This document shows positions 43,728 to 51,140 of a DNA stretch of 51,140 nt, in pieces. Below the pieces are notes generated by a model. That model made no database searches and was not told the DNA's origin. It saw only the letters and a program-made list of their open reading frames with translations. Position 1 is the first letter of the stretch. Every line of letters starts with the position of its first letter. Location: NCBI GenBank assembly GCA_024232355.1, contig JAAEPW010000088.1, positions 1 through 51,140 of the forward strand, given 5' to 3'. The DNA is from Chloroflexota bacterium. Lineage in GTDB: Bacteria > Chloroflexota > Anaerolineae > B4-G1. The translations under genes and the position numbers were made by a program.

Positions 43728-44855
43728 CTAGCTAGTTGGCGATCCTTCTCGCAACCACTTGGCGATCACGCCTGCCAAGCTCTTGCCGATTCCGGGTAGT
43801 TCCCGCAGCCCGGCCTCACCGTGAGCTTGGTGTATCTCGGCCACGCTCTCCGGCCACTCATCCACCGTCCAGGCTGCCTTGCGATAGGCCCAGATGCGAT
43901 AGCCCTTGGCCTTCTCCAATTCTAGGTCGTAGGTCTTGAGGAACAGCCGCTCGGCGATGCGTTTGTTGATGGCCAACGGCCCTGGTGCGACGTAACGCGG
44001 CATACGGTCCAATAAACCGTGCTTGGCGCACAACTCGCGGACCAGCAATCCTAGCCGGGCGTTGTGGATGCCCGGTGGGCCATAGTTTGGTTTTCCTTCC
44101 GTTTCCCAGCCGTACATTTCCCGCCAGTCAGCTTCCAATGTCGGGTCGAATCGCAGGGCGGCCGCCAGCGTCCGTTCGGCCTGGACGCCGTCCATCGTCA
44201 GCCCACCGCCCAATACGCACGATCCGCCGTGGTCCTTGGTGGCGCGCACCATATCTTCCAGGTGTTTTTCGTCGTCGCCCACGATGGGGATAATGGGCAT
44301 CATTGATGTGCCGACCGTGATACCGGCACTCGCCAGCTTTTCCATTGCCCGCAAACGACTCTTGATGCCGGGGCTGCGCGGCTCAAAGGCACGCTTGAGG
44401 GCCGGATCCACGTTACTGATACTAAAGAGCACCCCTACCCAGGCCCGTTCGTTGATGTCTACCAACAGGTCGAGGTCGCGGATCAGGAACGGCGAGCGCT
44501 CGATGATGAACAACGGGAAACTTAGATCTCGCACCACCTCCAACATGCCGCGCGAGAGTTGGTAACACGACTCGGCCGGTTGCTGCCAGTCACCGACAGA
44601 GATCGTCTCACGTGCTAGGCCGGCAAGTTCCTTCCGCAGCAGTTCCACGGCGTTGGTCTTGACTCCGATCAGTGTGTCAAAGGTTTCGGGATCGCGTCGC
44701 AGATAGCGGCTGCCCCGCGCGTAGCAAAATTCGCACCCGCTGCGACAGCCGACGTACGGGTGGGCCGTGTACTTGCCCCAGAACCAGGGACCATCCACAT
44801 GCTTGTGGACATTGACGATTTTGCGGGCGCGATATTCTTGATACTCGAGTTTCAT
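43728..44855 (-). CDS. SPL-family radical SAM protein with C-terminal HhH-like motif
   Basis: A 375-residue radical SAM protein with cluster motif C37-x3-C41-x2-C44 (GCRSGCEFCYARGS). SPL-family blocks follow: ISVGDWQQPAESCY, FIIERSPFLIRDLDLL and GITVGTSMMPIIPIVGDDEKH. The last 25 residues (LRELPGIGKSLAGVIAKWL) form a helix-hairpin-helix-like DNA-binding motif, seldom found in this family. The ATG at 44855 overlaps the stop of the HEAT-repeat gene (TAATG). The open frame extends 62 codons upstream within that gene, which is rejected. Being co-transcribed with two AlkD-like genes suggests DNA damage repair, but the substrate is unknown. Confidence 0.85.
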   Translation of the reverse strand: MKLEYQEYRARKIVNVHKHVDGPWFWGKYTAHPYVGCRSGCEFCYARGSRYLRRDPETFDTLIGVKTNAVELLRKELAGLARETISVGDWQQPAESCYQLSRGMLEVVRDLSFPLFIIERSPFLIRDLDLLVDINERAWVGVLFSISNVDPALKRAFEPRSPGIKSRLRAMEKLASAGITVGTSMMPIIPIVGDDEKHLEDMVRATKDHGGSCVLGGGLTMDGVQAERTLAAALRFDPTLEADWREMYGWETEGKPNYGPPGIHNARLGLLVRELCAKHGLLDRMPRYVAPGPLAINKRIAERLFLKTYDLELEKAKGYRIWAYRKAAWTVDEWPESVAEIHQAHGEAGLRELPGIGKSLAGVIAKWLREGSPTS

Positions 44856-45580
44856 TAGGAGATATTTCCTGTGGCGCGGGCGCGTTGTTCGTCCGAGAGA
44901 AATTTGGTGGCTTTGTGGAGTATCAGCGCCCGATGCCGACGCCCAACTTGCTTTGGCAGCCAATCTGTTATCAGATCGGGATAGTTCCGGCCTATCGTTT
45001 TGAGCCCCCACCCCACGCCCTTGACGGCGATCATGTCCCACTCGCTAAACATTGGCTCTAGCAGAGCCAGCAATGCCTTGGCCTGGTCCGTTAGCTCTGC
45101 TGCGCCACGTGAGCGTTTGGCCCAAAAGTGAACACCTGTACCCACAGCTCGCCGCACCCACGGGTTCTCATCCTCGCACCAATGCTGAAGCAGGCCCAAC
45201 GCAGGTTCAAAGTGACGCACCAGTGCCCGGCCCACTACGCCCTCGCCCATCGTATCCGCCCCGTACCAGACGTCGGCGGCAATGATAAACTCGCGGCAGC
45301 GGGCAAAAGCGCCGACGAGGTCGCGGTCCAACTGCTGTTCCAGCGCCTTGGCGATCACCACCCAGCCGCCTTCGGTCTTGTCCGCGGCGATGCGCTCCAG
45401 GAAAGCGTTCACCGATTCTATCGCCCCCGCGCCAACCGGTTCACTGATGCGCCGCAGCATGTCGAACGACGTGCGCTCAGCGAGGACCGGCGATAGCAAA
45501 GCATAGGCTTCCTCCGGCTGTTCTGCTTGCACCAATACGCCAATGCGTTCGCCCAGTTCCCTGGCTTGCTTGGTTTTCAT
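44855..45580 (-). CDS. AlkD/HEAT-like DNA alkylation repair family protein
   Basis: A 241-residue all-helical protein. ADVWYGADTMG, NPWVRRAVGTGVHFWAKR and GVGWGLKTIGRNYPDLITDWL correspond to helical repeats of the AlkD-related HEAT family, which binds DNA on its concave face. It is more divergent than the following AlkD-like protein, so glycosylase activity is uncertain. Its ATG overlaps the upstream stop by 4 bases (ATGA), with AAAGGA upstream. It lies between the other AlkD-like gene and the radical SAM gene in one tightly packed operon. Confidence 0.75.
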   Translation of the reverse strand: MKTKQARELGERIGVLVQAEQPEEAYALLSPVLAERTSFDMLRRISEPVGAGAIESVNAFLERIAADKTEGGWVVIAKALEQQLDRDLVGAFARCREFIIAADVWYGADTMGEGVVGRALVRHFEPALGLLQHWCEDENPWVRRAVGTGVHFWAKRSRGAAELTDQAKALLALLEPMFSEWDMIAVKGVGWGLKTIGRNYPDLITDWLPKQVGRRHRALILHKATKFLSDEQRARATGNIS

Positions 45581-46314
45581 ACTGTGTCCTTTGTCCTTTT
45601 TCCACTCTTGAGCCCCGTGCGCAGTTTGTTATCCACCTCACGGATTACGTGCTTTGCCAAAGTGTCCCGGTTCTCTTCTAGATATGCTGCCACTTGATCC
45701 CGGTGGGTCTTGGTCAACTCTCGCAGCACCCACGAGATGACCTTGGTGATCATCGGGTGTCGTTCCTCCTTGACCCGGTCGACTAATTGCAACGTAAGGT
45801 CGGGAAACGTGTCCCCCATTTTGCCCCGGTTGATTCGAGCCAGGGGCACCAGCGCCAAACGGCGGCTCCACACGTCCTCGTCGGCGATCAGTTCCCACAC
45901 GTAATCCATTCGGGTATCCGGGTCGCCCATCAGCCACGAGGCCAGCATCCATCCCAGGCTATCGGTCTCTACCCAGCTATCCAGGTCTCGACGCCACCGA
46001 TCTAAACGCGCTTGAGGCAAATCCGGCACCCACCGGCTATAGTGCTCAGAGAGATGAAATGCGATTGCCCTTTCCTCACGCGATCCGCCTGCCCACAATG
46101 CCTCCACCAAGGCAAACACGTCATCGCGGGCGATCTCTTTGTGCGCGCGATACCACGTCTTGGCGATCTTGCGCAACTTGGGCACCTTGACACCATAGAC
46201 CACCAACGCCGTGGGAGCAAACTTATCCGCCGATTTCCGATCCTTGGGATCGACATGTTGTTTGATCTGCTCGAGTAGATATGCCGCTTCGCGTTCAGCC
46301 AGACTCAATTCCAT
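45577..46314 (-). CDS. AlkD-like DNA alkylation repair protein
   Basis: A 245-residue protein of the AlkD family, DNA glycosylases built of HEAT repeats that remove alkylated bases. Visible family blocks are YGVKVPKLRKIAKTWYRAHK near the N-terminus, SWVETDSLGWMLASWL where the catalytic Asp region lies, and VWSRRLALVPLARINRGK and HPMITKVISWVLRELTK. Length matches AlkD (about 235-240). GGAGGAG is 3 bases before the ATG. The start overlaps the preceding gene by 20 bases. No experimental claim on substrate can be made from sequence. Confidence 0.85.
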   Translation of the reverse strand: MELSLAEREAAYLLEQIKQHVDPKDRKSADKFAPTALVVYGVKVPKLRKIAKTWYRAHKEIARDDVFALVEALWAGGSREERAIAFHLSEHYSRWVPDLPQARLDRWRRDLDSWVETDSLGWMLASWLMGDPDTRMDYVWELIADEDVWSRRLALVPLARINRGKMGDTFPDLTLQLVDRVKEERHPMITKVISWVLRELTKTHRDQVAAYLEENRDTLAKHVIREVDNKLRTGLKSGKRTKDTV

Positions 46315-46735
46315 CCTGCTCCTCCATTTCTAGTTCGAGAACTATGCGCCCCCAACCGCCACATTGCAGCCCCACGTCAAAACACCCCGCCCGCTTGAAG
46401 CGGATCTGGTTGGGATCGACGCCCGCATACATCATCTCGTTGGCCGTAAAAACCATCATCAACGCCGCGTTCAGGGAATAGCCGCACACTTGCTTGGGGC
46501 ACAGTTCGGTGAGCAGATTGCCAAAGGCATCAAAGTAGAACTTGTCGCCCACTTGATGACGACTGTTGCAACCGTGAGATTCGACCACTTTCAGAACGAT
46601 GCGCTTGTTCCCCAAGCTGGCTCCCTTGGATATGATGTCCGCGTTCCTGGGATTCTCTTGGAACAGCGACATCTCCTCGTCGCTGTACCCCAGCCGCTTT
46701 TGCACGATCTTTGAAACTCTTTTATCTATTTCCAC
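46295..46735 (-). CDS. TIGR04076-like protein
   Basis: A 146-residue protein. The C-terminal 90 residues (LKVVESHGCNSRHQVGDKFYFDAFG...LCPKQVCGYSLNAAL...FKRAGCFD) match my recollection of the TIGR04076 family, whose function is unknown. Four or five cysteines suggest metal binding. The N-terminal 45 residues (VSKIVQKRLGYSDEEMSLF) look like an added helical part. The start codon is GTG, with a clear AGGAG 6 bases upstream. It is the first gene of the AlkD/radical SAM operon. Confidence 0.7.
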   Translation of the reverse strand: MEIDKRVSKIVQKRLGYSDEEMSLFQENPRNADIISKGASLGNKRIVLKVVESHGCNSRHQVGDKFYFDAFGNLLTELCPKQVCGYSLNAALMMVFTANEMMYAGVDPNQIRFKRAGCFDVGLQCGGWGRIVLELEMEEQDGIESG

Positions 46736-46788
46736 GTTTATCTCCTATCGAATGTTTAGCAATTCCCGTTATGGGAAAAAAGCGAGAG

Positions 46789-46864
46789 TTGTAGCCGCGA
46801 TTTCCATATCGCGCAGCACGCTTTACGTGGCTTAACGGACGCGCTATGAAAAGCGCGGCTACAA
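46789..46864. repeat. paired-hairpin element, copy C
   Basis: The termini are TTGTAGCC and GGCTACAA. The left hairpin is CGCGAT-TTCCAT-ATCGCG and the right is CGCGCT-ATGAAA-AGCGCG. It lies in the promoter region of the AlkD operon. See copies at 24283-24340 and 29604-29674. Confidence 0.75.
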
Positions 46865-46922
46865 AACTAACAAAATACTGAATGCCAAAGATTGACCGCC
46901 GATGACGCTCTTACGGAGCGGA

Positions 46923-46998
46923 CACAGATGAACACAGATTTTTGATTGTTTTCAATGTCAATTTGACCTTCATCTGCGTTTATCGGCGTTCATCTGTG
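46923..46998. repeat. inverted repeat with ATCTGCGTTTATC family motif
   Basis: CACAGATGAAC (46923-46933) is perfectly inverted at 46988-46998 (GTTCATCTGTG). The right side carries CTGCGTTTATCGGCGTTC (46974-46991), matching 21505-21522 at 17 of 18 positions. It follows the flavin-reductase/GyrI gene on the minus strand. Confidence 0.7.
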
Positions 46999-47028
46999 GT
47001 TACAAAAGATTTGTCAATCAACCAGCAT

Positions 47029-48096
47029 TCAAGCCTCTGACAAGAGCGGAACCATGATCTCTGTCTCGAGGTTTTCGGGGGCCGTGGTCTGGGGATCATT
47101 TAGGTAGATTTCATAGGCCGCTCCTGATGTCGCATGCCCGTTCGTATTCAGCCACTGCTCCAGCGTAGCACGGACTTGTGGCAGTTTGTCGTAAGAGCCC
47201 ACATGATGATAGATGGCTGATTTTCCCCCGGGAATCTCGCTCACCTTGATATTGTCTATTCCCTCTATGCCGGGTTCAAAGGGAAATCCAATTTCGATAT
47301 CCTGTTCTTGCCCGTCAAATCCGTGATAGACAACAAACGGCGAACCGGCGGGAATGTATCCTTTTTCCCCGGCGTATTGGACAACAGCAAACATAGATTG
47401 GCCGATGGTCGGGGCCAGCGTAACAGGCGACACCCGGGACCGAATGGTCAGCGCGGGTTGTGCGGAGCGTTCGACAATGTCGCATTGAAATTTTGATTCC
47501 ACAGCTTTTGCTTCACAAGTGTCCTGTTTTGGTTTGTATTGCCTGCCAATGCGCCAGGCCGGCCCCACATCCTCACCCAAGGTACGGTATCGCCTCTCGA
47601 TGCCAGAGTAATAAATAGGATTGGCCCTTAGTATGTCGACTTTTCTGTTCTCGCCCAGAATCTCCTCGTTTACGTACACCTGCACAACCTCACCAAAATA
47701 GACGGTATCCATATCGAATTCCACTTTTTGCCCCGTATACCGGCATTCGCAGGTGATGGGGAATTCCTCGATCATGGGCGCAGTCTCCAGTTCGCCATAA
47801 AACGTGGTAAAAATCTTGGATTTATCGACACTTTTACCGCTGACCAACCCGCAATAGTCAGTTTCTGTCACATGATCAGCAGAAGGTACATTGATGCTAA
47901 AGGTGCCGTTCTCAATGATTCCTTTTGGCGTATGGTGTTTCTTGTTCAGACTAACATAGACAATGGCCGGCTTGATGTTCACGCCATTTACAAAGCCCAC
48001 GGCCACATAATTAGGTTTCCCACCCACATTGGTACCCACCAGAACTATTGGCACCACTGGTAATGGATTATACACACCTGTCTTTATCTTTCCCAT
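47029..48096 (-). CDS. flavin-reductase-like domain fused to GyrI-like domain
   Basis: A 355-residue fusion. Residues about 5-190 are an FMN-binding split barrel of the flavin reductase/DIM6 type (VPIVLVGTNVGGKPNYVAVGFVN, FSINVPSADHVTETDYCG, GEVVQVYVNEEIL). Residues about 205-355 are a GyrI-like/AraC effector-binding domain (VVQYAGEKGYIPAGSPFVVYHGF, AIYHHVGSYDKLP, WLNTNGHATSGAAYEIYLNDP), which binds hydrophobic or cationic small molecules. The joint suggests a reductase whose substrate is presented or sensed by the GyrI part. AAGGAG is 7 bases before the ATG. Two MerR/GyrI regulators lie immediately upstream. Confidence 0.82.
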   Translation of the reverse strand: MGKIKTGVYNPLPVVPIVLVGTNVGGKPNYVAVGFVNGVNIKPAIVYVSLNKKHHTPKGIIENGTFSINVPSADHVTETDYCGLVSGKSVDKSKIFTTFYGELETAPMIEEFPITCECRYTGQKVEFDMDTVYFGEVVQVYVNEEILGENRKVDILRANPIYYSGIERRYRTLGEDVGPAWRIGRQYKPKQDTCEAKAVESKFQCDIVERSAQPALTIRSRVSPVTLAPTIGQSMFAVVQYAGEKGYIPAGSPFVVYHGFDGQEQDIEIGFPFEPGIEGIDNIKVSEIPGGKSAIYHHVGSYDKLPQVRATLEQWLNTNGHATSGAAYEIYLNDPQTTAPENLETEIMVPLLSEA

Positions 48097-48141
48097 CTAA
48101 TTATCTCCTTTTTACCCCCTGGGGCCTCGGGCATCCTTGGG

Positions 48142-48957
48142 TTACGCTTTTTCCACCGGGAACTGGATCTCGGTCACATAGGTGGATGGGTCGCGGTCAG
48201 CTTCCGGCCCTTGCAAATACACCTCGCGGAATGGCCCGATGATGCAGCAACCGTTGGTTTCGATCCACTGCAACAACTGGCTGTACGTGCTGCTCACGTC
48301 TTCATAACTGCCTTCGTGGATGATGCTCGCCGCCTGTTTGATGGCTGGTAGCTCTCGCAACTTTATCCGATCTCCTTCAGGCACCGGTCCGGCGACCGGC
48401 GCGGTAATCTCGGCGTCTATAATAGACCCTTCGTGGAACTCTTCATCATAGTAGATGGCGATAGGCGGACCGACCGGGCCGAGACCGCGCTGGCTCAAGT
48501 AGCCAAATAGCTCCCCAAAGAGTTGTTGCAGACCTGCGACGGGAAGACTGTCCCGTACCGAAGCAACGGTCAGGGCCGGAACTTTTTTGATTAAAACTTC
48601 TTGTGTGGGCATAGCTTCTTCTAGTTCTATTTGTTTCAGCCGCTGCTCGACCCGCGCCAATCTCGCTTGCTCTTCCGCCACCTGCTGCTGGATCTCGGTT
48701 TGCTTCATTCGCAGAATGCCCCGAATCTGCTCTGGCGACAAATCGCCTTCAAGCAGATCGCCGATCTGCTCCAGCGAGAGCCCCAGGTCCTTCAGCGCCA
48801 GAATGCGGTGGAGCCGAGGCAACTGGCTGGCCGAGTAGTAACGGTATCCGGTAAAGCGGTCTATCTCTGCTGGCTTGAGCAGACCGATCTTGTCATAGTA
48901 GCGCAGCGTCTTTACCGTCACATGGCTGAACCTTGAAAATTGTCCGATCTTTAGCAT
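48142..48957 (-). CDS. MerR-family regulator with GyrI-like ligand domain, copy 1
   Basis: A 271-residue BmrR-like regulator. The MerR helix-turn-helix is at about 2-70 (IGQFSRFSHVTVKTLRYYDKIGLLKP). A coiled dimerisation helix follows (about 75-115), then the GyrI-like drug-binding domain (about 120-271). It differs from copy 2 at about 32 positions by eye (roughly 88% identity). Changes cluster in the ligand domain, for example NGCCIIGPFREVY against NGYRIAGPVREVY. GGAG precedes the ATG. It likely controls the adjacent genes in response to a small molecule. Confidence 0.9.
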   Translation of the reverse strand: MLKIGQFSRFSHVTVKTLRYYDKIGLLKPAEIDRFTGYRYYSASQLPRLHRILALKDLGLSLEQIGDLLEGDLSPEQIRGILRMKQTEIQQQVAEEQARLARVEQRLKQIELEEAMPTQEVLIKKVPALTVASVRDSLPVAGLQQLFGELFGYLSQRGLGPVGPPIAIYYDEEFHEGSIIDAEITAPVAGPVPEGDRIKLRELPAIKQAASIIHEGSYEDVSSTYSQLLQWIETNGCCIIGPFREVYLQGPEADRDPSTYVTEIQFPVEKA

Positions 48958-49120
48958 GCTTCATCTCCGTGCACGTTGGGGAAAACAGAAAGACAAAGGT
49001 CGACCATAACGCCGAGAGCGTGTTGGCAACGGTCAACGCCCAGCCGATGGCGTTGCGCTTGAACTCGACTGGTTCCTGTTCGATTGCCAGCTTTTGCCTG
49101 AATTGAGAAAAGGCTTGCAT
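48893..49120 (-). pseudogene. truncated membrane protein gene before MerR copy 1
   Basis: An open frame of 75 codons begins at an ATG with a strong AAGGAG 8 bases upstream. The first 47 residues look genuine (one membrane segment: NAIGWALTVANTLSALWSTFVFLF). The rest is an out-of-frame reading of the MerR copy 1 leader and start. The change occurs where similarity with the MerR copy 2 leader begins (about 48986), so the duplicated MerR unit seems to have replaced the gene's 3' end. Confidence 0.5.
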
Positions 49121-49138
49121 TTTTATGCTCCTTGGCGC

Positions 49139-49175
49139 TCAGGCTCCTGGTCCAGCCGTGCGGCCAGGAGCCTGA
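49139..49175. other. intercistronic hairpin
   Basis: TCAGGCTCCTGG (49139-49150) and CCAGGAGCCTGA (49164-49175) form a perfect 12-bp stem with a 13-base loop. A T-run follows on the plus strand (AACTTTTT), where no gene needs it. On the minus strand it lies between the four-segment membrane protein and the truncated gene, and could stabilise or attenuate the operon transcript. Confidence 0.6.
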
Positions 49176-49188
49176 AACTTTTTGCCGC

Positions 49189-49596
49189 TTATGCAGATGC
49201 TGGTTGCATCATCGTCTGCCCGACGAGGTAGGGAACCACGCCTATGGCAATATAGCCGAGCCAGACGGTAAGAGAGGCAAAGAACCCCAATCCTCCTCCG
49301 AACAGCATTACGATGACCAGCAAGTCCAACACGATATTCGCCACGGACACGGTCAGCCCAAACCTCAAACCCTCCAACCGCTTGTCCTCTGCTTGTTTCA
49401 GGTACGACCGGGCCAGGAAAAAGCTCACCGTCGGCATGAGAACCAGTAGGGGAAAGCTGATGGCAGGGCTGGAAGAGACAAAGGGAATGGATGGTAGATC
49501 GTTCCAGGGAGTCATAAAGATAATGCTACCCCAGACGAACCCGACGATCCAGACTACCAACGAGAACAGCACCGCTTTTCCAAACTTGTATGGCAT
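49189..49596 (-). CDS. small integral membrane protein of unknown function
   Basis: A 135-residue protein with about four membrane segments (near residues 8-28, 45-63, 78-100 and 104-125) and few charged residues. No family was recognised. The ATG at 49596 has AGGAG 8 bases upstream; an open frame continuing to 49755 lies within MerR copy 2 and is rejected. It starts 23 bases after MerR copy 2 and is probably its regulated target, perhaps a small transporter or membrane-stress protein. Confidence 0.72.
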   Translation of the reverse strand: MPYKFGKAVLFSLVVWIVGFVWGSIIFMTPWNDLPSIPFVSSSPAISFPLLVLMPTVSFFLARSYLKQAEDKRLEGLRFGLTVSVANIVLDLLVIVMLFGGGLGFFASLTVWLGYIAIGVVPYLVGQTMMQPASA

Positions 49597-49619
49597 TTTT
49601 CTGATCTCCTGTTCTGCGC

Positions 49620-50432
49620 TCAGGCTTTCTCTATCGGGAACTGGATCTCGGTTACGTAGGTGGATGGGTCGCGGTCCACTTCTGCTCCCTGCAAGTACAC
49701 CTCGCGGACCGGTCCAGCGATACGATAGCCGTTGGCCTCGATCCATTGCAAGCACTGGCTGTACGTGCTACCCACATCTTCATAACTGCCTTCGTGGATA
49801 ATGCTTGCCGCTTGTTCAATAGCCGGCAGATCTCGTAACTTTATCCGACCGCCTTCGGGCACCGGCCCAGCAACTGGCGCGGCGATCTCGGCGTCTATAG
49901 GCCCCTCGCGGAACTCTTCATCATAGTAAATACCGATGGGCGGACCGGCCGGGCCGAGACCACGCTGGCCCAGATAGCCAAATAGCTCCCCAAAGAGTTG
50001 TTGCAAACCTGCAATAGGCACACTGTCTCGCACCGAGGCGACGGCCTGGGCCGGGACCTTTTTGATTAAAACTTCTTGTGTAGGCATAGCTTCCTCCAGT
50101 TCTATTCGTTTCAGCCGCTGCTCGACCCGAACCAGCCGCGCTTGCTCTTCCGCCACCTGCTGCTGGATCTCGGCTTGCTTCATCCGCAGAATGCCCCGAA
50201 TCTGATCCGGCGACAGGTCGCCTTCCAGCAGATCGCCGATCTGCTCCAGCGAAAGTCCCAGATCCTTTAGCGCCAGGATGCGGTGGAGCCGGGGCAACTG
50301 GCTGGCCGAGTAGTAACGGTATCCGGTAAAGCGGTCCACCTCTGCCGGCTTGAGCAGACCGATCTTGTCATAGTAGCGCAACGTCTTTACCGTCACCTGG
50401 CTGAACCTTGAAAATTGTCCGATTTTTAACAT
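49620..50432 (-). CDS. MerR-family regulator with GyrI-like ligand domain, copy 2
   Basis: A 270-residue BmrR-like regulator and close paralogue of the gene at 48142-48957. It has a MerR DNA-binding domain (about 2-70), dimerisation helix and GyrI-like ligand domain. It has its own leader and a typical MerR promoter (50500-50530), so it is probably the ancestral copy and autoregulated. Its downstream neighbours on the same strand are the membrane protein, the truncated gene, MerR copy 1 and the flavin-reductase/GyrI fusion. Confidence 0.91.
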   Translation of the reverse strand: MLKIGQFSRFSQVTVKTLRYYDKIGLLKPAEVDRFTGYRYYSASQLPRLHRILALKDLGLSLEQIGDLLEGDLSPDQIRGILRMKQAEIQQQVAEEQARLVRVEQRLKRIELEEAMPTQEVLIKKVPAQAVASVRDSVPIAGLQQLFGELFGYLGQRGLGPAGPPIGIYYDEEFREGPIDAEIAAPVAGPVPEGGRIKLRDLPAIEQAASIIHEGSYEDVGSTYSQCLQWIEANGYRIAGPVREVYLQGAEVDRDPSTYVTEIQFPIEKA

Positions 50433-50499
50433 ATTTTATCTCCGTGCACGTTGGGCAAAACATTTTGTGTTTTCCCCTAGAAGGCCTTTCTATGCCACT

Positions 50500-50530
50500 A
50501 TTATACACCCTCCACTAGGGGGAGAGTCAA
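50500..50530 (-). promoter_or_regulatory. MerR-type promoter/operator with 19-bp spacer
   Basis: On the minus strand TTGACT (50530-50525) and TATAAT (50505-50500) are 19 bp apart, the lengthened spacing that MerR-family activators correct by twisting DNA. The spacer holds a GC-rich imperfect dyad (CTCCCCCTAGTGGAGGG), as in known MerR operators. The predicted start is about 60 bases before MerR copy 2. Confidence 0.8.
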
Positions 50531-50662
50531 GACCCAAAATGTATGAATTTTTGTAAAGACATCGCAAGTCTCAAGAGCACTTTGTCCAGCAACTTTGGCG
50601 ACGATTTCAAACTTGTTTCGCTCACTAAATGCTAGACGGAGACTTTCGATGTCTAGATTACG

Positions 50663-50974
50663 CTATTCCAGCGATTTCCACATGGTGCGTCTGGCCGTTT
50701 CGTATCCAAGTTTGTCGTAAAAGGCAGCCGCTCCTGTGTTAAACTCCCACACATTCAACTCGATCTGGCTCGCCTCGTTATCCCTTGCCCATCGCTCTGC
50801 CTTTTCGATAAGCGCTTGACCGACCCCAGAACGACGATATTTCTTTTCCACTGCCACATTGTCAATTACAGCGTAGCGTCGCGGCACAAAGAGCGAGATG
50901 TCAGGGGCCTCTTGGACGTATGCCTGGAGGAACCCGACGATTTGGCCTTCGCTTTCGGCGACGAACAGTGTCAT
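50663..50974 (-). pseudogene. N-terminally truncated GNAT acetyltransferase
   Basis: The 103 residues contain the acetyl-CoA-binding half of a GNAT fold: YAVIDNVAVEKKYRRSGVGQALIEKAERWA (motif A, RRSGVG) and ELNVWEFNTGAAAFYDKLGYE (motif B). A typical member has about 150 residues. The frame continues upstream as protein-like sequence (IPVNAIISHEN) for only 17 codons before a TAG at 51026-51028, and the first 45-50 residues of the fold are missing. The ATG at 50974 has no ribosome binding site. Either the gene is decayed or translation begins elsewhere. Confidence 0.6.
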
Positions 50975-51028
50975 ATTCTCGTGGGAAATTATGGCATTTA
51001 CAGGGATTCCAAAAGTAATTCCGATCTA

Positions 51029-51140
51029 GGGCGAGGCAGCGAAGGTGAAAAAGCGTCGCAGGCGAGAAGAGCTACGCCTGGAACTCCGCCTAGCCTGTTC
51101 CTTGGGTTTACCAGCCTTGAGCCAGTGTAGATAAGCAATA
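51029..51140. other. window edge, no gene recognised
   Basis: No coding region or RNA gene was recognised between the truncated GNAT frame and the end of the window. Confidence 0.5.

Noticed and set aside
49139..49175. Rho-independent terminator of the MerR operon
   Set aside because: The T-run follows the stem only on the plus strand, where no gene ends; on the minus strand no T-run follows.

Overview
The window looks like one contig of a Chloroflexota genome, most probably Anaerolineae-like. The inference rests on gene style, not on a marker gene. The signs are a Ser/Thr kinase fused to an AfsR-type ATPase and TPR array, Pro/Thr/Ser-rich lipoprotein linkers, a secreted-protein C-terminus ending in a YLPLVL-type motif, a MoxR/DUF58/VWA cluster beside a Gld-like ABC transporter, and many small intergenic hairpins. 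No rRNA, tRNA, CRISPR array, transposase or phage gene was seen.

Layout. (1) 672-7790, plus strand: a radical SAM protein of the spore-photoproduct-lyase family, the C-terminal remnant of a second copy, a double-length UvrA-like protein with four ABC ATPase cores, and a cyclase-fold protein translationally coupled to it. (2) 7799-9226, minus strand: an RpoD-like sigma factor behind a small zinc-ribbon gene, with a TATAAT promoter. (3) 9382-21459, plus strand: a GAF/PP2C phosphatase, then a signalling operon (membrane multi-PAS kinase, two near-duplicate CheY-like regulators, a REC-PAS-kinase-REC protein, the STK-ATPase-TPR protein) and a small very hydrophobic protein. (4) mutS (minus), followed by a 519-bp repeat-rich spacer. 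(5) 24628-43182, minus strand, a run of eleven genes: a signal-peptide membrane protein, ABC ATPase, ABC permease fused to carbohydrate-binding-like domains, Gln/Gly-rich membrane protein, MoxR ATPase, three lipoproteins, Tat-exported DUF362 protein, DUF58 protein, and two membrane VWA proteins. (6) 43400-46735, minus strand: remnant of a secreted protein, a second SPL-family radical SAM protein with a C-terminal helix-hairpin-helix-like tail, two AlkD/HEAT-type proteins and a small TIGR04076-like protein, all overlapping. (7) 47029-50530, minus strand: two roughly 88% identical MerR/GyrI regulators, membrane protein genes, and a flavin-reductase/GyrI fusion, read from a MerR-type promoter with a 19-bp spacer. 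A truncated GNAT gene lies at the edge.

Themes. DNA repair is over-represented: two SPL-type proteins, tandem UvrA, MutS and two AlkD-like proteins. The most unusual single protein is the ABC permease carrying about 300 extracytoplasmic residues resembling malectin and CBM_4_9 modules. It sits in a MoxR/VWA cluster that three lipoprotein genes interrupt; two of these share a leader but not a mature domain. A family of paired hairpins (termini TGTAGCC...GGCTACA, TTTCCAT/ATGGAA loops, stems that change together) occurs three times in intergenic positions.

All functional calls come from reading the sequence and recalled family motifs; no database search was run.
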